Part shown: piece after piece, positions 8,758 through 16,510 of the stretch | Numbering within the stretch: the first letter of the stretch is position 1 | How the letters are laid out: every line of letters begins with the position of its first letter | Assembly (NCBI GenBank): GCA_044229535.1 | Contig: JBGASU010000001.1 | Coordinates: forward strand, 434,001-498,000 | Reading direction: 5' to 3' | DNA length: 64,000 bases | Source of the DNA: CAZLFQ01 sp044229535 | Lineage (GTDB): Bacteria > Pseudomonadota > Alphaproteobacteria > Rickettsiales > Midichloriaceae | The notes under the pieces: generated by a model | The model's input: the letters and a program-made list of their open reading frames with translations, nothing else | Database searches by the model: none | What the model was told of the DNA's origin: nothing | Position numbers and translations under genes: made by a program

Positions 8758-10038
8758 CTAACCATTTGAGGCAATTTTATACTGCTTAAGCTTTGTTCTA
8801 AGAGTTCTAATTGATATACCAAGTACTGCTGCAGCTTTTACTTCATCACCATAATACTTTTTTATAGTATCCTGTATTGCAGATTTCTCTATACTCTCAA
8901 GAGTTCTGCCTTGAGGCGTATCATCATTAGCTGGCTCTTTCTCGGCGATCAATAAATCGGCCACTCTTATCTCTGCTTCCGTAGAAAGTAAAAGAGCCCT
9001 ATGAATTGTATTCTCAAGCTCTCTAACATTTCCAGGCCAACTATAAGTTTTTAGCTTATTAATAGTATCTTGTGAAAATAACTTAACATCAATTCCATTC
9101 AACTTAGCATACTTAAGTATAAAGTAATTACTGAGGGGCATGACATCATCTTGTCTATCTCTCAAAGATGGCAAATGCAAAGTTATTACATTTAGTCTGT
9201 AATATAAATCCTCCCTAAACCTTTGGTTTTTGACCTCAGACAATAAATCACGATTAGTTGTTGCAATAATTCTTATATCCAACTTAACAGAATGATTCCC
9301 ACCTACCCTTGTAATTTCTCTTTCTTGGATAGCTCTCAATAACTTTGCCTGTAATTTCAAATCCATTTCACTAATTTCATCTAGCAACAATGTACCGCCA
9401 TTAGCTTCCTCAAATTTTCCAATACGTCTTTCTATAGCTCCAGTAAATGCTCCTTTTTCATGACCAAATAATTCAGATTCCAATAAGTTTTCAGGAATAG
9501 CAGCACAATTAACGGAAACAAAATCCTTATTCTTTCTTTTGCTGTTTGCATGGATGTATTTAGAAACCACTTCTTTACCAGTACCAGATTCTCCAGTTAT
9601 AAGCACGCTGGCCTCCGTAGGAGATATTTGTTTTGCCATTTTTATAACTTCTGCGAACTCTTTAGACTGATATACAACATCAGATTTATCAGAACCAGAA
9701 ATTGCCTCAAATATAGCCGCCATCAAATCTTCCTCAGGCGGCAATGGTACATACTCTTTTGCACCAGCTTTAATTGCTCTAACAGCCTTTTCTTTATCGG
9801 AATCTATGCCACAGGCAACTATAGTTGCATATATTTTTTCATTTTTAAGAGATGTGATAAATTGCTTTATATCCTGATTTACATCCACCATTATAAGGTC
9901 AGCGCTTTTGCCATTTCTAATAGCATGCAATGCTGAAACTGTGTCTGGAGCCGTATACACTTTGGCCCCATTCTTAGTTGCTATCCTACTTGCTAATACT
10001 AACTGACCACCCAAATCTCCAACAATTAACAGCTTCAT
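8758..10038 (-). CDS. flbD: FlbD-like sigma-54-dependent regulator
   Basis: Enhancer-binding activator of 426 residues. The N-terminal receiver-like domain (1-115) has the FlbD signature: LLIVGDLGGQLVLASRIA, VACGIDSDKEKAVRAIKAGAKEYVPLPPEE. One aspartate (MVDV, near 52) lies at the phospho-acceptor position but the usual acidic pair is absent, as in FlbD. The AAA+ domain has Walker A GESGTGKE, the sigma-54 contact loop GAFTGA, Walker B GTLLLDEIS and an R-finger region. A Fis-type helix-turn-helix closes the protein. In Caulobacter FlbD controls late flagellar genes; no flagellar structural genes are in this window. It is divergent from chpT, and the gap holds a perfect inverted repeat. Confidence 0.85.
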   Translation of the reverse strand: MKLLIVGDLGGQLVLASRIATKNGAKVYTAPDTVSALHAIRNGKSADLIMVDVNQDIKQFITSLKNEKIYATIVACGIDSDKEKAVRAIKAGAKEYVPLPPEEDLMAAIFEAISGSDKSDVVYQSKEFAEVIKMAKQISPTEASVLITGESGTGKEVVSKYIHANSKRKNKDFVSVNCAAIPENLLESELFGHEKGAFTGAIERRIGKFEEANGGTLLLDEISEMDLKLQAKLLRAIQEREITRVGGNHSVKLDIRIIATTNRDLLSEVKNQRFREDLYYRLNVITLHLPSLRDRQDDVMPLSNYFILKYAKLNGIDVKLFSQDTINKLKTYSWPGNVRELENTIHRALLLSTEAEIRVADLLIAEKEPANDDTPQGRTLESIEKSAIQDTIKKYYGDEVKAAAVLGISIRTLRTKLKQYKIASNG

Positions 10039-10115
10039 AGATATAACTTTTTGAATTTCATAATAAATGATAACTGCACTATCTTTCTTTGCAATTACAT
10101 TTTTAATAAAAAAAC

Positions 10116-10142
10116 ATTAACAGAAAATAAAGTTCTGTTAAT
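10116..10142. promoter_or_regulatory. 27-bp inverted repeat between flbD and chpT (candidate operator)
   Basis: Perfect 10-bp arms, ATTAACAGAA and TTCTGTTAAT, separated by 7 bases, in the 137-bp gap between divergent flbD and chpT. Symmetry, spacing and position fit a dimer-binding operator for one or both genes. Each arm contains a TTAA, but the TTAA spacing does not fit the TTAA-N7-TTAA consensus of CtrA. Confidence 0.55.
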
Positions 10143-10175
10143 ATCTATATATAGAAAATAAAAACACTCTTATTT

Positions 10176-10814
10176 ATGTCTAAAATTTTAGAATTTTCTG
10201 AATTACTCATGACTCGATTTTCACACGATATTGCAGGCTGTATTGGGGCTGTAAATAATGGAATTGAGTTTTTAGAAGATCCAGATAGTAAAAACATCAA
10301 AGAAAAAGCAATGGAGCTTATATCATCAAACGGCAAGGAAGCTGCGGCAAAGCTAAAGTTTTTCCGATATGTATACGGAATGTCATCTGGTTTTGGCGAA
10401 GCCGATCTTTCAGAGATCAAAATACTTCTGAAAGATTTTTTTCTTGGGAGTAACATCCAAATTAATTGGATCAGTAGCAACAAGATGGACGAATTTACAC
10501 AATTGACCCATAAGGCTAGTAAGTTGCTTTTAAACATGGTCTACACTGCTGCCACAGTATTAATCTCTGGTGGTATTATTGAAATAAGCATATCTAAACT
10601 ATCGAGTGGGAAACTTTTAATTGTCAAAGCTAAGGGGCCTATTATTAAGAATGTCGATGACATAACTCATATTTTAAACAACCACGAGATGAGAGACATT
10701 AAATTAAATAACGTGCAGATCCACCTTACAGCCAAAATAGCTACCTCTTTAAACGTTGTGATAAAATCTGACTATTCTTCCGAAGCATTAACCCTTTCAG
10801 CAGAATTGATCTAG
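10176..10814 (+). CDS. chpT: ChpT-like histidine phosphotransferase
   Basis: Phosphorelay protein of 212 residues. The dimerisation and phosphotransfer helix pair is at the N-terminus, with the phosphorylatable histidine in RFSHDIAGCIGAVNNGIEFL (H17), matching the HDL(I)xPxGAxxNG pattern of ChpT. A degenerate histidine-kinase-like ATPase fold follows without nucleotide-binding boxes, as in the family. In Caulobacter, ChpT passes phosphate from CckA to CtrA and CpdR. Here it is followed immediately by a CheA-like protein with an intact receiver, so that receiver is a plausible partner (inference). Confidence 0.82.
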   Translation: MSKILEFSELLMTRFSHDIAGCIGAVNNGIEFLEDPDSKNIKEKAMELISSNGKEAAAKLKFFRYVYGMSSGFGEADLSEIKILLKDFFLGSNIQINWISSNKMDEFTQLTHKASKLLLNMVYTAATVLISGGIIEISISKLSSGKLLIVKAKGPIIKNVDDITHILNNHEMRDIKLNNVQIHLTAKIATSLNVVIKSDYSSEALTLSAELI

Positions 10815-12683
10815 ATGTCAGAATTAAAGCCTCAACCAGAGTTACAAAACACAAAACAACTGCAAGAAATGCAGCTATTAGAAAGAAGCACTTGCATAGC
10901 TAAACCTTTAAAAACATCAGATAAAATTTCAATTAAAAAACAAACTATAAGCTGCATTAATGAAGAAATTAATGGGATTATCTCAGTTAAAAACCAGCTA
11001 CTATACCAAAACAAAAGTGGTAATTACTCTACCAAAACATTAGAAGAGCTCAACTCTTCCATAAAAAAACTTAAATCTTTAATTCATGATTCCACTCTAA
11101 AATCATTAAAGTCATTAACTAGATGGCTCCCTACGACAGTAAATAATCTCGCACAAAATGCGAAAAAGAAAATTGATCTTTATTATAAAATTGAGCCAAT
11201 TCAAATTAACAAACAATTATTGGAACAATTAAAACCTAATATAAACTCTATTCTAGAATTTATTATTCTAGAAGGAATAGATTCCTCACAATCCAGAATA
11301 GCAGATAATAAGAGTGAAAATTCTAAGCTAGAATTTTCTGCCAAACTCATAAACAACATACCATTTATATTCATTGCTTACGAAGGCAGAGTATTGAATT
11401 CTCTACCAAAAACATTACAACATAATTTAAATAAACTTGGATTGTCTTATTCCGAATTTAAAATTAAAGGGCATACCAATACTATAGAAATAAAGCTACC
11501 CCAACAAGATACTATACTAGAAGTGTTAAATACCAAGATATGTGATCAAGACTTTGCCTTCCCAATTGTAAATATGCTTGGCGTACACAAAGCAGCAATG
11601 ACATTACAAGATCAAGACTATGTAATAAATGTCCAAGACAAATGCATACCAGTAATAAATTTACAAGAAGCCATAAATATAGGAAGTCAAATATCAAATA
11701 ACATCTTGCTCTTTGAATTTGAAGAGAAAAAATATGGAATCGCAGTAGACAGTATAGAAAATATAACAGAGTTAGTATTGGAGCAAGTTGGCATCATCAC
11801 AGATATACCTGAATATTTAGGCGCAGCAATATCGGCGAGAAAACAACCTATATTAATTCTGAATCCAATTGAGTTTATAAAAAAAATAAACAACAAAGAC
11901 CTATTAAAAAACAAACACATTATAGCTTCAGAAAACACTTCTAGATTGCTATTATTCAAAACACATGATTCAACTTATGTACAAGCTCTGCCAGCAGAGT
12001 ACGTACAAAAAATAATCAACTTTATACCAAGCTCACTTCTAAAACATAATGGCCATACATATTATATAGAAGGGGATAAAAAAATTAAAATCGTCAACAC
12101 AAACTCATCACATATTGCAATAGCAAACAAAGGATTTTTAGTTGTAATAAAGTATAAAAATGAAGATATTGGTTTTATAGCTAAAGAAATTGATAGCATA
12201 ATAAATCATCAATTTGATTCTCAAATTATCAGAACTGATGACCCTCGTTATTTAAGCGCTATAATAATAGATGACCAAGCTGTTGAGATATTAAACTTAG
12301 ACTATTTCATTCAATCTGATGCCACTATTGCTAAAAAAGAACCAAAGATTCTTGTGATAGACGAAAGTTCATTCTTTAGAAGGTTCATACCTCCCACAAT
12401 CAAAGCGGCTGGTTACGATGTCATCACTACAGATAAAATAGAAGCAGCATTAGATTGTATCCAAAATAATGATATTATGCTGGTACTTATAGATTTAAAT
12501 CTTCAGTTAAATACAAAAGTGGATTTAAAAAATCATACAACCGCACCAATAATTGGCCTGTCTTCTTTTAACAGCAGCGAAATTAAATCAAAACTTGGAA
12601 AAAAAAGTCATTTTGATGCATACGTACCAAAAACTCATCATGCTAAAATTATGGAAACAATCTCTAAATTATTAAATAAATGA
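10815..12683 (+). CDS. CheA-like scaffold with eroded kinase core and C-terminal receiver
   Basis: A protein of 622 residues that follows the CheA order without its catalytic parts. Residues 45-110 resemble the CheA dimerisation helices (ISVKNQLLYQNK; LIHDSTLKSLKSLTRWLPTTVNNLAQNAKKKI). Residues 125-240 sit where the ATPase lies but have no G boxes, and the N-box is reduced to ILEFIILEGIDSSQ. IEIKLPQQ marks the end of that domain. Two CheW-like segments follow (about 295-355 and 375-505). A receiver closes the protein (about 512-620) with the acidic pair (VIDES), acceptor Asp (LIDLNL), Ser (GLSS) and Lys (VPKT) all present. There is no P1 phosphotransfer domain. It probably works as a scaffold or ChpT target, not a kinase. 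It starts one base after the chpT stop. Confidence 0.7.
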   Translation: MSELKPQPELQNTKQLQEMQLLERSTCIAKPLKTSDKISIKKQTISCINEEINGIISVKNQLLYQNKSGNYSTKTLEELNSSIKKLKSLIHDSTLKSLKSLTRWLPTTVNNLAQNAKKKIDLYYKIEPIQINKQLLEQLKPNINSILEFIILEGIDSSQSRIADNKSENSKLEFSAKLINNIPFIFIAYEGRVLNSLPKTLQHNLNKLGLSYSEFKIKGHTNTIEIKLPQQDTILEVLNTKICDQDFAFPIVNMLGVHKAAMTLQDQDYVINVQDKCIPVINLQEAINIGSQISNNILLFEFEEKKYGIAVDSIENITELVLEQVGIITDIPEYLGAAISARKQPILILNPIEFIKKINNKDLLKNKHIIASENTSRLLLFKTHDSTYVQALPAEYVQKIINFIPSSLLKHNGHTYYIEGDKKIKIVNTNSSHIAIANKGFLVVIKYKNEDIGFIAKEIDSIINHQFDSQIIRTDDPRYLSAIIIDDQAVEILNLDYFIQSDATIAKKEPKILVIDESSFFRRFIPPTIKAAGYDVITTDKIEAALDCIQNNDIMLVLIDLNLQLNTKVDLKNHTTAPIIGLSSFNSSEIKSKLGKKSHFDAYVPKTHHAKIMETISKLLNK

Positions 12684-12976
12684 GCCAATTCTTAATCTTC
12701 GAAATCTTGGATAAACCATACTATCTACCCTCAAATAATATTTTGCATATTATGGAACAACAAAATATTTTGAAAATCCCACTAACTCATAATCGCGGAC
12801 TAATATCTTGGAATAGTATTTTAGTAGAAACATACAGCACTATAAATCATTCAAATATTATAATTGCCAAATTTGATAAAAAACCAATCGCGATACCAAT
12901 TTCTAAACTCTTAGGAATTACAGATTCCAAGCCAAATGAAAAATACTCACTCCTTACTATAGAAGAATTAGTCTAA
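12680..12976 (+). CDS. short CheW-like protein
   Basis: A protein of 98 residues overlapping the upstream stop by four bases, so translationally coupled. The text FLIFEILDKPYYLPSNNILHIMEQQNILKIP matches the start of a CheW domain, and IAKFDKKPIAIPISKLLGI matches its central strands. Typical CheW is about 150 residues, so the fold is shortened. It probably docks onto the CheA-like protein. There are no chemoreceptor, CheY or CheR genes nearby. Confidence 0.6.
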   Translation: MSQFLIFEILDKPYYLPSNNILHIMEQQNILKIPLTHNRGLISWNSILVETYSTINHSNIIIAKFDKKPIAIPISKLLGITDSKPNEKYSLLTIEELV

Positions 12977-12979
12977 TTA

Positions 12980-13330
12980 TTATTTTGAACGAGTTTTAAT
13001 TCTTTTTTTTACTCTTCTTCTTATTTCTCTTAGTGCAAAACCTTCACTTTCAGTTCTATGATTTACGATTGCTGCATCGGGATCAGAATATGTTTGCGCT
13101 CTTAATGGGTTCGCTGTTCTTGGAGATTCATCTTTAGCAGATTCATATCCATCATCCCCAGAACATACAGTCTTTATTTCACTTACAGAAGCAGAACTAG
13201 AAATCAAAGCCTGATCAACTTCTGAATTATCATTTAATAATCCAGAAAGCCTCAAAGAACTAACATATTGCTGCGAATCAGTCCGCATAACTTTTGGTGT
13301 TGCATCATTATTTTCATCTTTTTTTTTCAT
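12980..13330 (-). CDS. low-complexity protein with arginine/lysine-rich C-terminus
   Basis: I do not recognise this 116-residue protein. It is hydrophilic and Ser/Asp/Glu-rich, with no signal peptide or membrane segment, and ends in a strongly basic stretch (REIRRRVKKRIKTRSK). Basic C-termini are known for substrates of VirB/D4-type secretion and also act as nuclear localisation signals in eukaryotic cells, so an exported protein is conceivable; this is inference. It lies convergent to the chemosensory-like operon and divergent from the HU gene. Confidence 0.5.
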   Translation of the reverse strand: MKKKDENNDATPKVMRTDSQQYVSSLRLSGLLNDNSEVDQALISSSASVSEIKTVCSGDDGYESAKDESPRTANPLRAQTYSDPDAAIVNHRTESEGFALREIRRRVKKRIKTRSK

Positions 13331-13471
13331 AAGTATTCCCTCTAAATTATTTTCCAGAAATCATATAGTACACCAAAGTCAGTAAAAATATAAGGATTTT
13401 CCAAATACACACTTGCTTTGTAGAATTGTTGATAGTAGATTGTGCTTGTCAATTTTCAAATGGAGATAAAC

Positions 13472-13744
13472 ATGAATAAATCAGAACTAATCGCAGCTAT
13501 TGCTAATGATTGCGGCTTAACAAAAGTTGATGTTGAAAAAGTAGTAAACTCGCTTATTTCAACAGTAACATCAGCTCTTAAAAAAGATGTCAAAGTAAAC
13601 ATCCCTGGATTTGTAACAATCTCTAAAGCAAAACGTAGTGCAAGAACAGGTCGCAACCCTCAAACTGGTAAAGAAATTAAAATCGCTGCTAAAAATGTTG
13701 CGAAATTTAAAGCTGGTAAAACTCTACAAGACTCTGTGAATTAA
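13472..13744 (+). CDS. hup: HU-family DNA-binding protein
   Basis: Nucleoid protein of 90 residues, normal length for HU. It starts MNKSELIAAIANDCGLTK, continues with the dimer core and has the DNA-binding arm SARTGRNPQTGKEIKIAA with the intercalating proline context RNPQTG. The ATG at 13472 is chosen over an upstream GTG because ggaga lies six bases before it and the family starts there. A clear rho-independent terminator follows, so the gene is a single transcription unit. Confidence 0.95.
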   Translation: MNKSELIAAIANDCGLTKVDVEKVVNSLISTVTSALKKDVKVNIPGFVTISKAKRSARTGRNPQTGKEIKIAAKNVAKFKAGKTLQDSVN

Positions 13745-13766
13745 TTTTATTATTTTACAAAAAACT

Positions 13767-13796
13767 AAAAGGATGGCTTTATGCCATCCTTTTTTA
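13767..13796 (+). terminator. rho-independent terminator of the HU gene
   Basis: The stem ggatggc-tttat-gccatcc is followed by a T-run (tttttt). It lies 20-odd bases after the HU stop and just before the end of the convergent metalloprotease gene. The A-run on its left could let it serve both strands. Confidence 0.85.
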
Positions 13797-14474
13797 TATG
13801 TATTTATGCAATCGCATTCCATTCTTTTTAAGCCATACTCTTGATCTTTTGTATTCAGGACACAGACTATGAACCAACTGCCAAAAGGCTTCACTATGGT
13901 TTCTTTCAATTATGTGGCATACTTCATGTACAACTAAATAATACAAAATTTCTTTAGGTGCAAAAATTAACCGCCAAGAAAAAGATAAGTTGTTATTACT
14001 AGCACAACTCCCCCACTGTTTCTTTGTATCTTTTAAACTAATCTTGCCAATTTTGACATCAAGCTTGCTTGCTATATCTTCAGCAATTTTTTTTATATCT
14101 CCAAATAAAATATTTTTTAGAAAGGTTTTGACTTTAATTTCAAAGTCATCGGGATGCACTTTCTTTGAAACAATAAGCTTGTGTTGATCGATTATAAAAT
14201 TCTCTTTGGATTTCATATCTACATACTCAATTTTATAATCCACACCATATATAGGTATTATATCTTGCCTTCTCTCTTCTAAGCTGGGCAACCGAGCTAA
14301 TGTATTTAAAATCCAAGATTGTTTATCTTGAAGAAAGATCATGGCTTCTTTCTTACTATAATATTTGGGAATTATAAGAGATACTTGTCTGTCTAAAAGA
14401 GATATGACTATTTTTACACGCTTAGCTCTAGCGCTAGTCTTTATACTAACTTCAGGAAAATTCAGTGCACTCAT
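13794..14474 (-). CDS. YgjP-like (DUF45) zinc metallopeptidase
   Basis: A protein of 226 residues from the M48-related YgjP family. The C-terminal half contains the zinc motif VHEVCHIIERNHSEAFWQLVHSLCPEYK: an HExxH with the third ligand in the distal H, plus the typical AFW and PxY signatures. WGSCASNNNLSFSWRLIFAP upstream is also family-typical. It is cytosolic, and the substrate is unknown. The stop overlaps the HU terminator region. Confidence 0.88.
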   Translation of the reverse strand: MSALNFPEVSIKTSARAKRVKIVISLLDRQVSLIIPKYYSKKEAMIFLQDKQSWILNTLARLPSLEERRQDIIPIYGVDYKIEYVDMKSKENFIIDQHKLIVSKKVHPDDFEIKVKTFLKNILFGDIKKIAEDIASKLDVKIGKISLKDTKKQWGSCASNNNLSFSWRLIFAPKEILYYLVVHEVCHIIERNHSEAFWQLVHSLCPEYKRSRVWLKKNGMRLHKYI

Positions 14475-14516
14475 AGCGCCAGAGATTATACCGGCGCTAT
14501 GAAATAGTCTATACGA

Positions 14517-14834
14517 TTATAGCTCAGTTGGAGCTACATCATGAGTTACAGTTGTATTAGAAGAGGCTAGATATGAAGAAGCCCAATCCTTAACGCTGTA
14601 TAATGCATCTTTTGCATCAACAACAATTTTTGGCAAATTATTGTTTTCAGTAGAGCTATATTCTAATCCAGCAATAGCAGCATCAACAATAGCTGCTGCA
14701 AAAAATGCATTTTTTATTCCAAGTATACATGGCGATGTAATCAAAAGCGCAGCATCAGCAGCAATTATAGCTTTTGAGCTAGCATCAAGATCTTTGATAT
14801 AAGATAAAGTATCAATAATTTTAGCAAGTTCCAT
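14517..14834 (-). CDS. small Ala-rich hydrophobic protein
   Basis: Unrecognised, 105 residues. It is Ala/Ile-rich with an amphipathic to hydrophobic middle (AIIAADAALLITSPCILGIKN; FFAAAIVDAAIAGLEY) and a Ser/Thr-rich C-terminal part. The ATG is preceded by a short purine run. Local resemblance to the neighbouring 14900-15121 product (NAFFAAAIVDAAI versus NAAFFAAAVKD) suggests tandem paralogues. It could associate with a membrane. Confidence 0.5.
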   Translation of the reverse strand: MELAKIIDTLSYIKDLDASSKAIIAADAALLITSPCILGIKNAFFAAAIVDAAIAGLEYSSTENNNLPKIVVDAKDALYSVKDWASSYLASSNTTVTHDVAPTEL

Positions 14835-14899
14835 AAAGTCTCCACAAAGGTTAATGGAGGCGTTATAGAATCATAGAAGCAACAAAGCAAGAAAAGTTT

Positions 14900-15121
14900 T
14901 TATATTTCTGAGAAATAATTATTTTCTAAATATTCTATTAATGATGGAGTCTTATCATATAAAACTTCTTCTATTATAATAGTAGAAACAGTAATAATCG
15001 AAGCCAACAAAACCGATTCTCCCCATTTTCCATCTTTTACAGCAGCCGCAAAGAACGCAGCGTTTACAGCTATTATAAACGCTGACTCTTTGTCTATTAA
15101 TAATTGATTATCTTCTGTCAT
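14900..15121 (-). CDS. small hydrophobic protein, possible paralogue of its neighbour
   Basis: Unrecognised, 73 residues from the MTEDNQ start (an alternative ATG at 15136 adds five). The text ESAFIIAVNAAFFAAAVKD is followed by a hydrophobic stretch (SVLLASIITVSTIIIEEVLY) that could span a membrane. The 5' end overlaps the end of the Cys-rich lipoprotein gene by 14 bases on the same strand, suggesting coupled translation. Confidence 0.45.
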   Translation of the reverse strand: MTEDNQLLIDKESAFIIAVNAAFFAAAVKDGKWGESVLLASIITVSTIIIEEVLYDKTPSLIEYLENNYFSEI

Positions 15122-15473
15122 CACAGAAAGCCACACATCTTACATGTGGCACTACTTGACCGCCGCAACCAGAGAAACATTGTCTATACTCTTCTGTACA
15201 TTGCTCTTGGCAAGAATAACTGCTACAATTTCTAGATATTGCAGGGCGGCCACTTACTTGTGGTGTAACTCTTTTCCCATCTTCACCAACACAAACTGTT
15301 TCATTTTTGATACAAGCATCGCGGCATGATTTCTGGGTATTTGCGCAAGTATTCACGCATTGTTTACCTTCTGGAGAACTAGGCTGAATAAACTGATAGT
15401 TCGTATCATAAACTGGGAAACAAGCTGTTAGACCAATAGTCAACAAAGCTAGAGCTAAAATCTTTTTAAACAT
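15108..15473 (-). CDS. cysteine-rich lipoprotein
   Basis: The start at 15473 gives a 121-residue protein with a canonical lipoprotein signal: MFKKILALALLTIGLTAC, with Cys18 as the lipidated residue. An upstream ATG at 15560 would put 29 non-signal residues in front, so it is less likely. The mature part has about 13 cysteines in patterns such as CVNTCANTQKSC and CQEQCTEEYRQCFSGC, which suggests a disulfide-stabilised periplasmic or surface protein. No family is recognised. Confidence 0.65.
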   Translation of the reverse strand: MFKKILALALLTIGLTACFPVYDTNYQFIQPSSPEGKQCVNTCANTQKSCRDACIKNETVCVGEDGKRVTPQVSGRPAISRNCSSYSCQEQCTEEYRQCFSGCGGQVVPHVRCVAFCDDRR

Positions 15474-15599
15474 ACAATTAATACTCTTTATATTTTTCTT
15501 AACTAAGAAGTAGCACATAGTTATTAAGTAATCAATATTTAGACGCCTATAATAATACAAGATGGTTACAAAAAAGCTCTAAAAATCCGTCTATACGCC

Positions 15600-15628
15600 T
15601 TGACTTAAGGCTCTATTCTGTATAGTAT
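15600..15628 (+). promoter_or_regulatory. candidate sigma-70-type promoter of the rpmG operon
   Basis: The -35 like ttgact (15600-15605) and -10 like tagtat (15623-15628) are separated by 17 bases, 31 bases before the rpmG start. It would drive rpmG-lolD-ruvB. Confidence 0.45.
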
Positions 15629-15659
15629 CTGCTCAAATACAATACTTTATATTATAGAA

Positions 15660-15830
15660 ATGGCTAAGAAAAACACAGTATTATTTAAGCTTGAAGCACA
15701 AGGCGAACCAGGTTTCTTCTTTGTTAAAAAGAAAAACCCTAAGAAGGCTACTGAAAAATTTAAATTCCGTAAGTATCATCCTAAGCTTAGAAAGCACGTT
15801 GAATTCGTTGAAAAAAAGCTTAGCAGCTAA
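15660..15830 (+). CDS. rpmG: ribosomal protein bL33
   Basis: Large-subunit ribosomal protein of 56 residues. It begins MAKKNTVLFKLEAQGEPGFF and ends in the family pattern KFRKYHPKLRKHVEFVEKK. The cysteine pairs of zinc-binding L33 forms are absent, so this is the zinc-free type. Its stop is two bases before the lolD GTG, so it leads a small operon. Confidence 0.95.
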   Translation: MAKKNTVLFKLEAQGEPGFFFVKKKNPKKATEKFKFRKYHPKLRKHVEFVEKKLSS

Positions 15831-15832
15831 TC

Positions 15833-16510
15833 GTGGCTATATTACAGCTTAAAAACATTAGAAAAAGTTTCCTTCAAGGTAAGGAAACTTTTGATATTTT
15901 AAGCGATGTAAACCTTGAAATCAAAGAATCTGAAATAGTTGCACTTATTGGCCCTTCTGGCTCTGGCAAAACCACCCTCCTTCAAATTTGCGGGTTGTTA
16001 GATAAGCCATCCGAAGGCGCGTTAAAACTCAATGGATCATACTGCTCTAATATCTCAGATAAAGAAGCGACACTGCATCGCCGCAACTCCCTTGGTTTCA
16101 TATACCAATTCCATCACCTATTACCAGAATTTACTGCCTTAGAAAACGTTGTAATTCCTCAGATGATCAGCGGAATTTCAAAAACACAAGCTAATGAAAA
16201 CGCCAAGTCTATTTTAGGGCAACTGGGGCTTGGACATAGATTAAATAGTATTCCATCAGAACTATCAGGAGGTGAGCAGCAAAGAGTGGCAATTGCGCGT
16301 GCTTTGATAAACAATCCTAAGTTAATCTTAGCTGATGAGCCAACAGGTAATTTAGATCCACACAATTCAGAAAAAGTATTCCAAATTTTACTAAATGAAG
16401 TAAGAAGTAAAAAAGTTTCTGCAATTATCGTCACACACAACCTTGAGATCGCAAAAAAAACTGATAGAATCTTAACCATACGCGATGGAAAGATTGAGAA
16501 TTATAAATAA
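15833..16510 (+). CDS. lolD: lipoprotein-release ABC transporter ATPase LolD
   Basis: ATPase of 225 residues that powers LolCE extraction of lipoproteins from the inner membrane. It has Walker A GPSGSGKTT, the LolD/MacB text GFIYQFHHLLPEFTALENV, signature LSGGEQQRVAIARAL, Walker B LILADEPTGNLD and the switch histidine (VTHN). It starts at GTG. No lolCE permease gene is in the window. It overlaps ruvB by one base (TAATG). Confidence 0.93.
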   Translation: MAILQLKNIRKSFLQGKETFDILSDVNLEIKESEIVALIGPSGSGKTTLLQICGLLDKPSEGALKLNGSYCSNISDKEATLHRRNSLGFIYQFHHLLPEFTALENVVIPQMISGISKTQANENAKSILGQLGLGHRLNSIPSELSGGEQQRVAIARALINNPKLILADEPTGNLDPHNSEKVFQILLNEVRSKKVSAIIVTHNLEIAKKTDRILTIRDGKIENYK

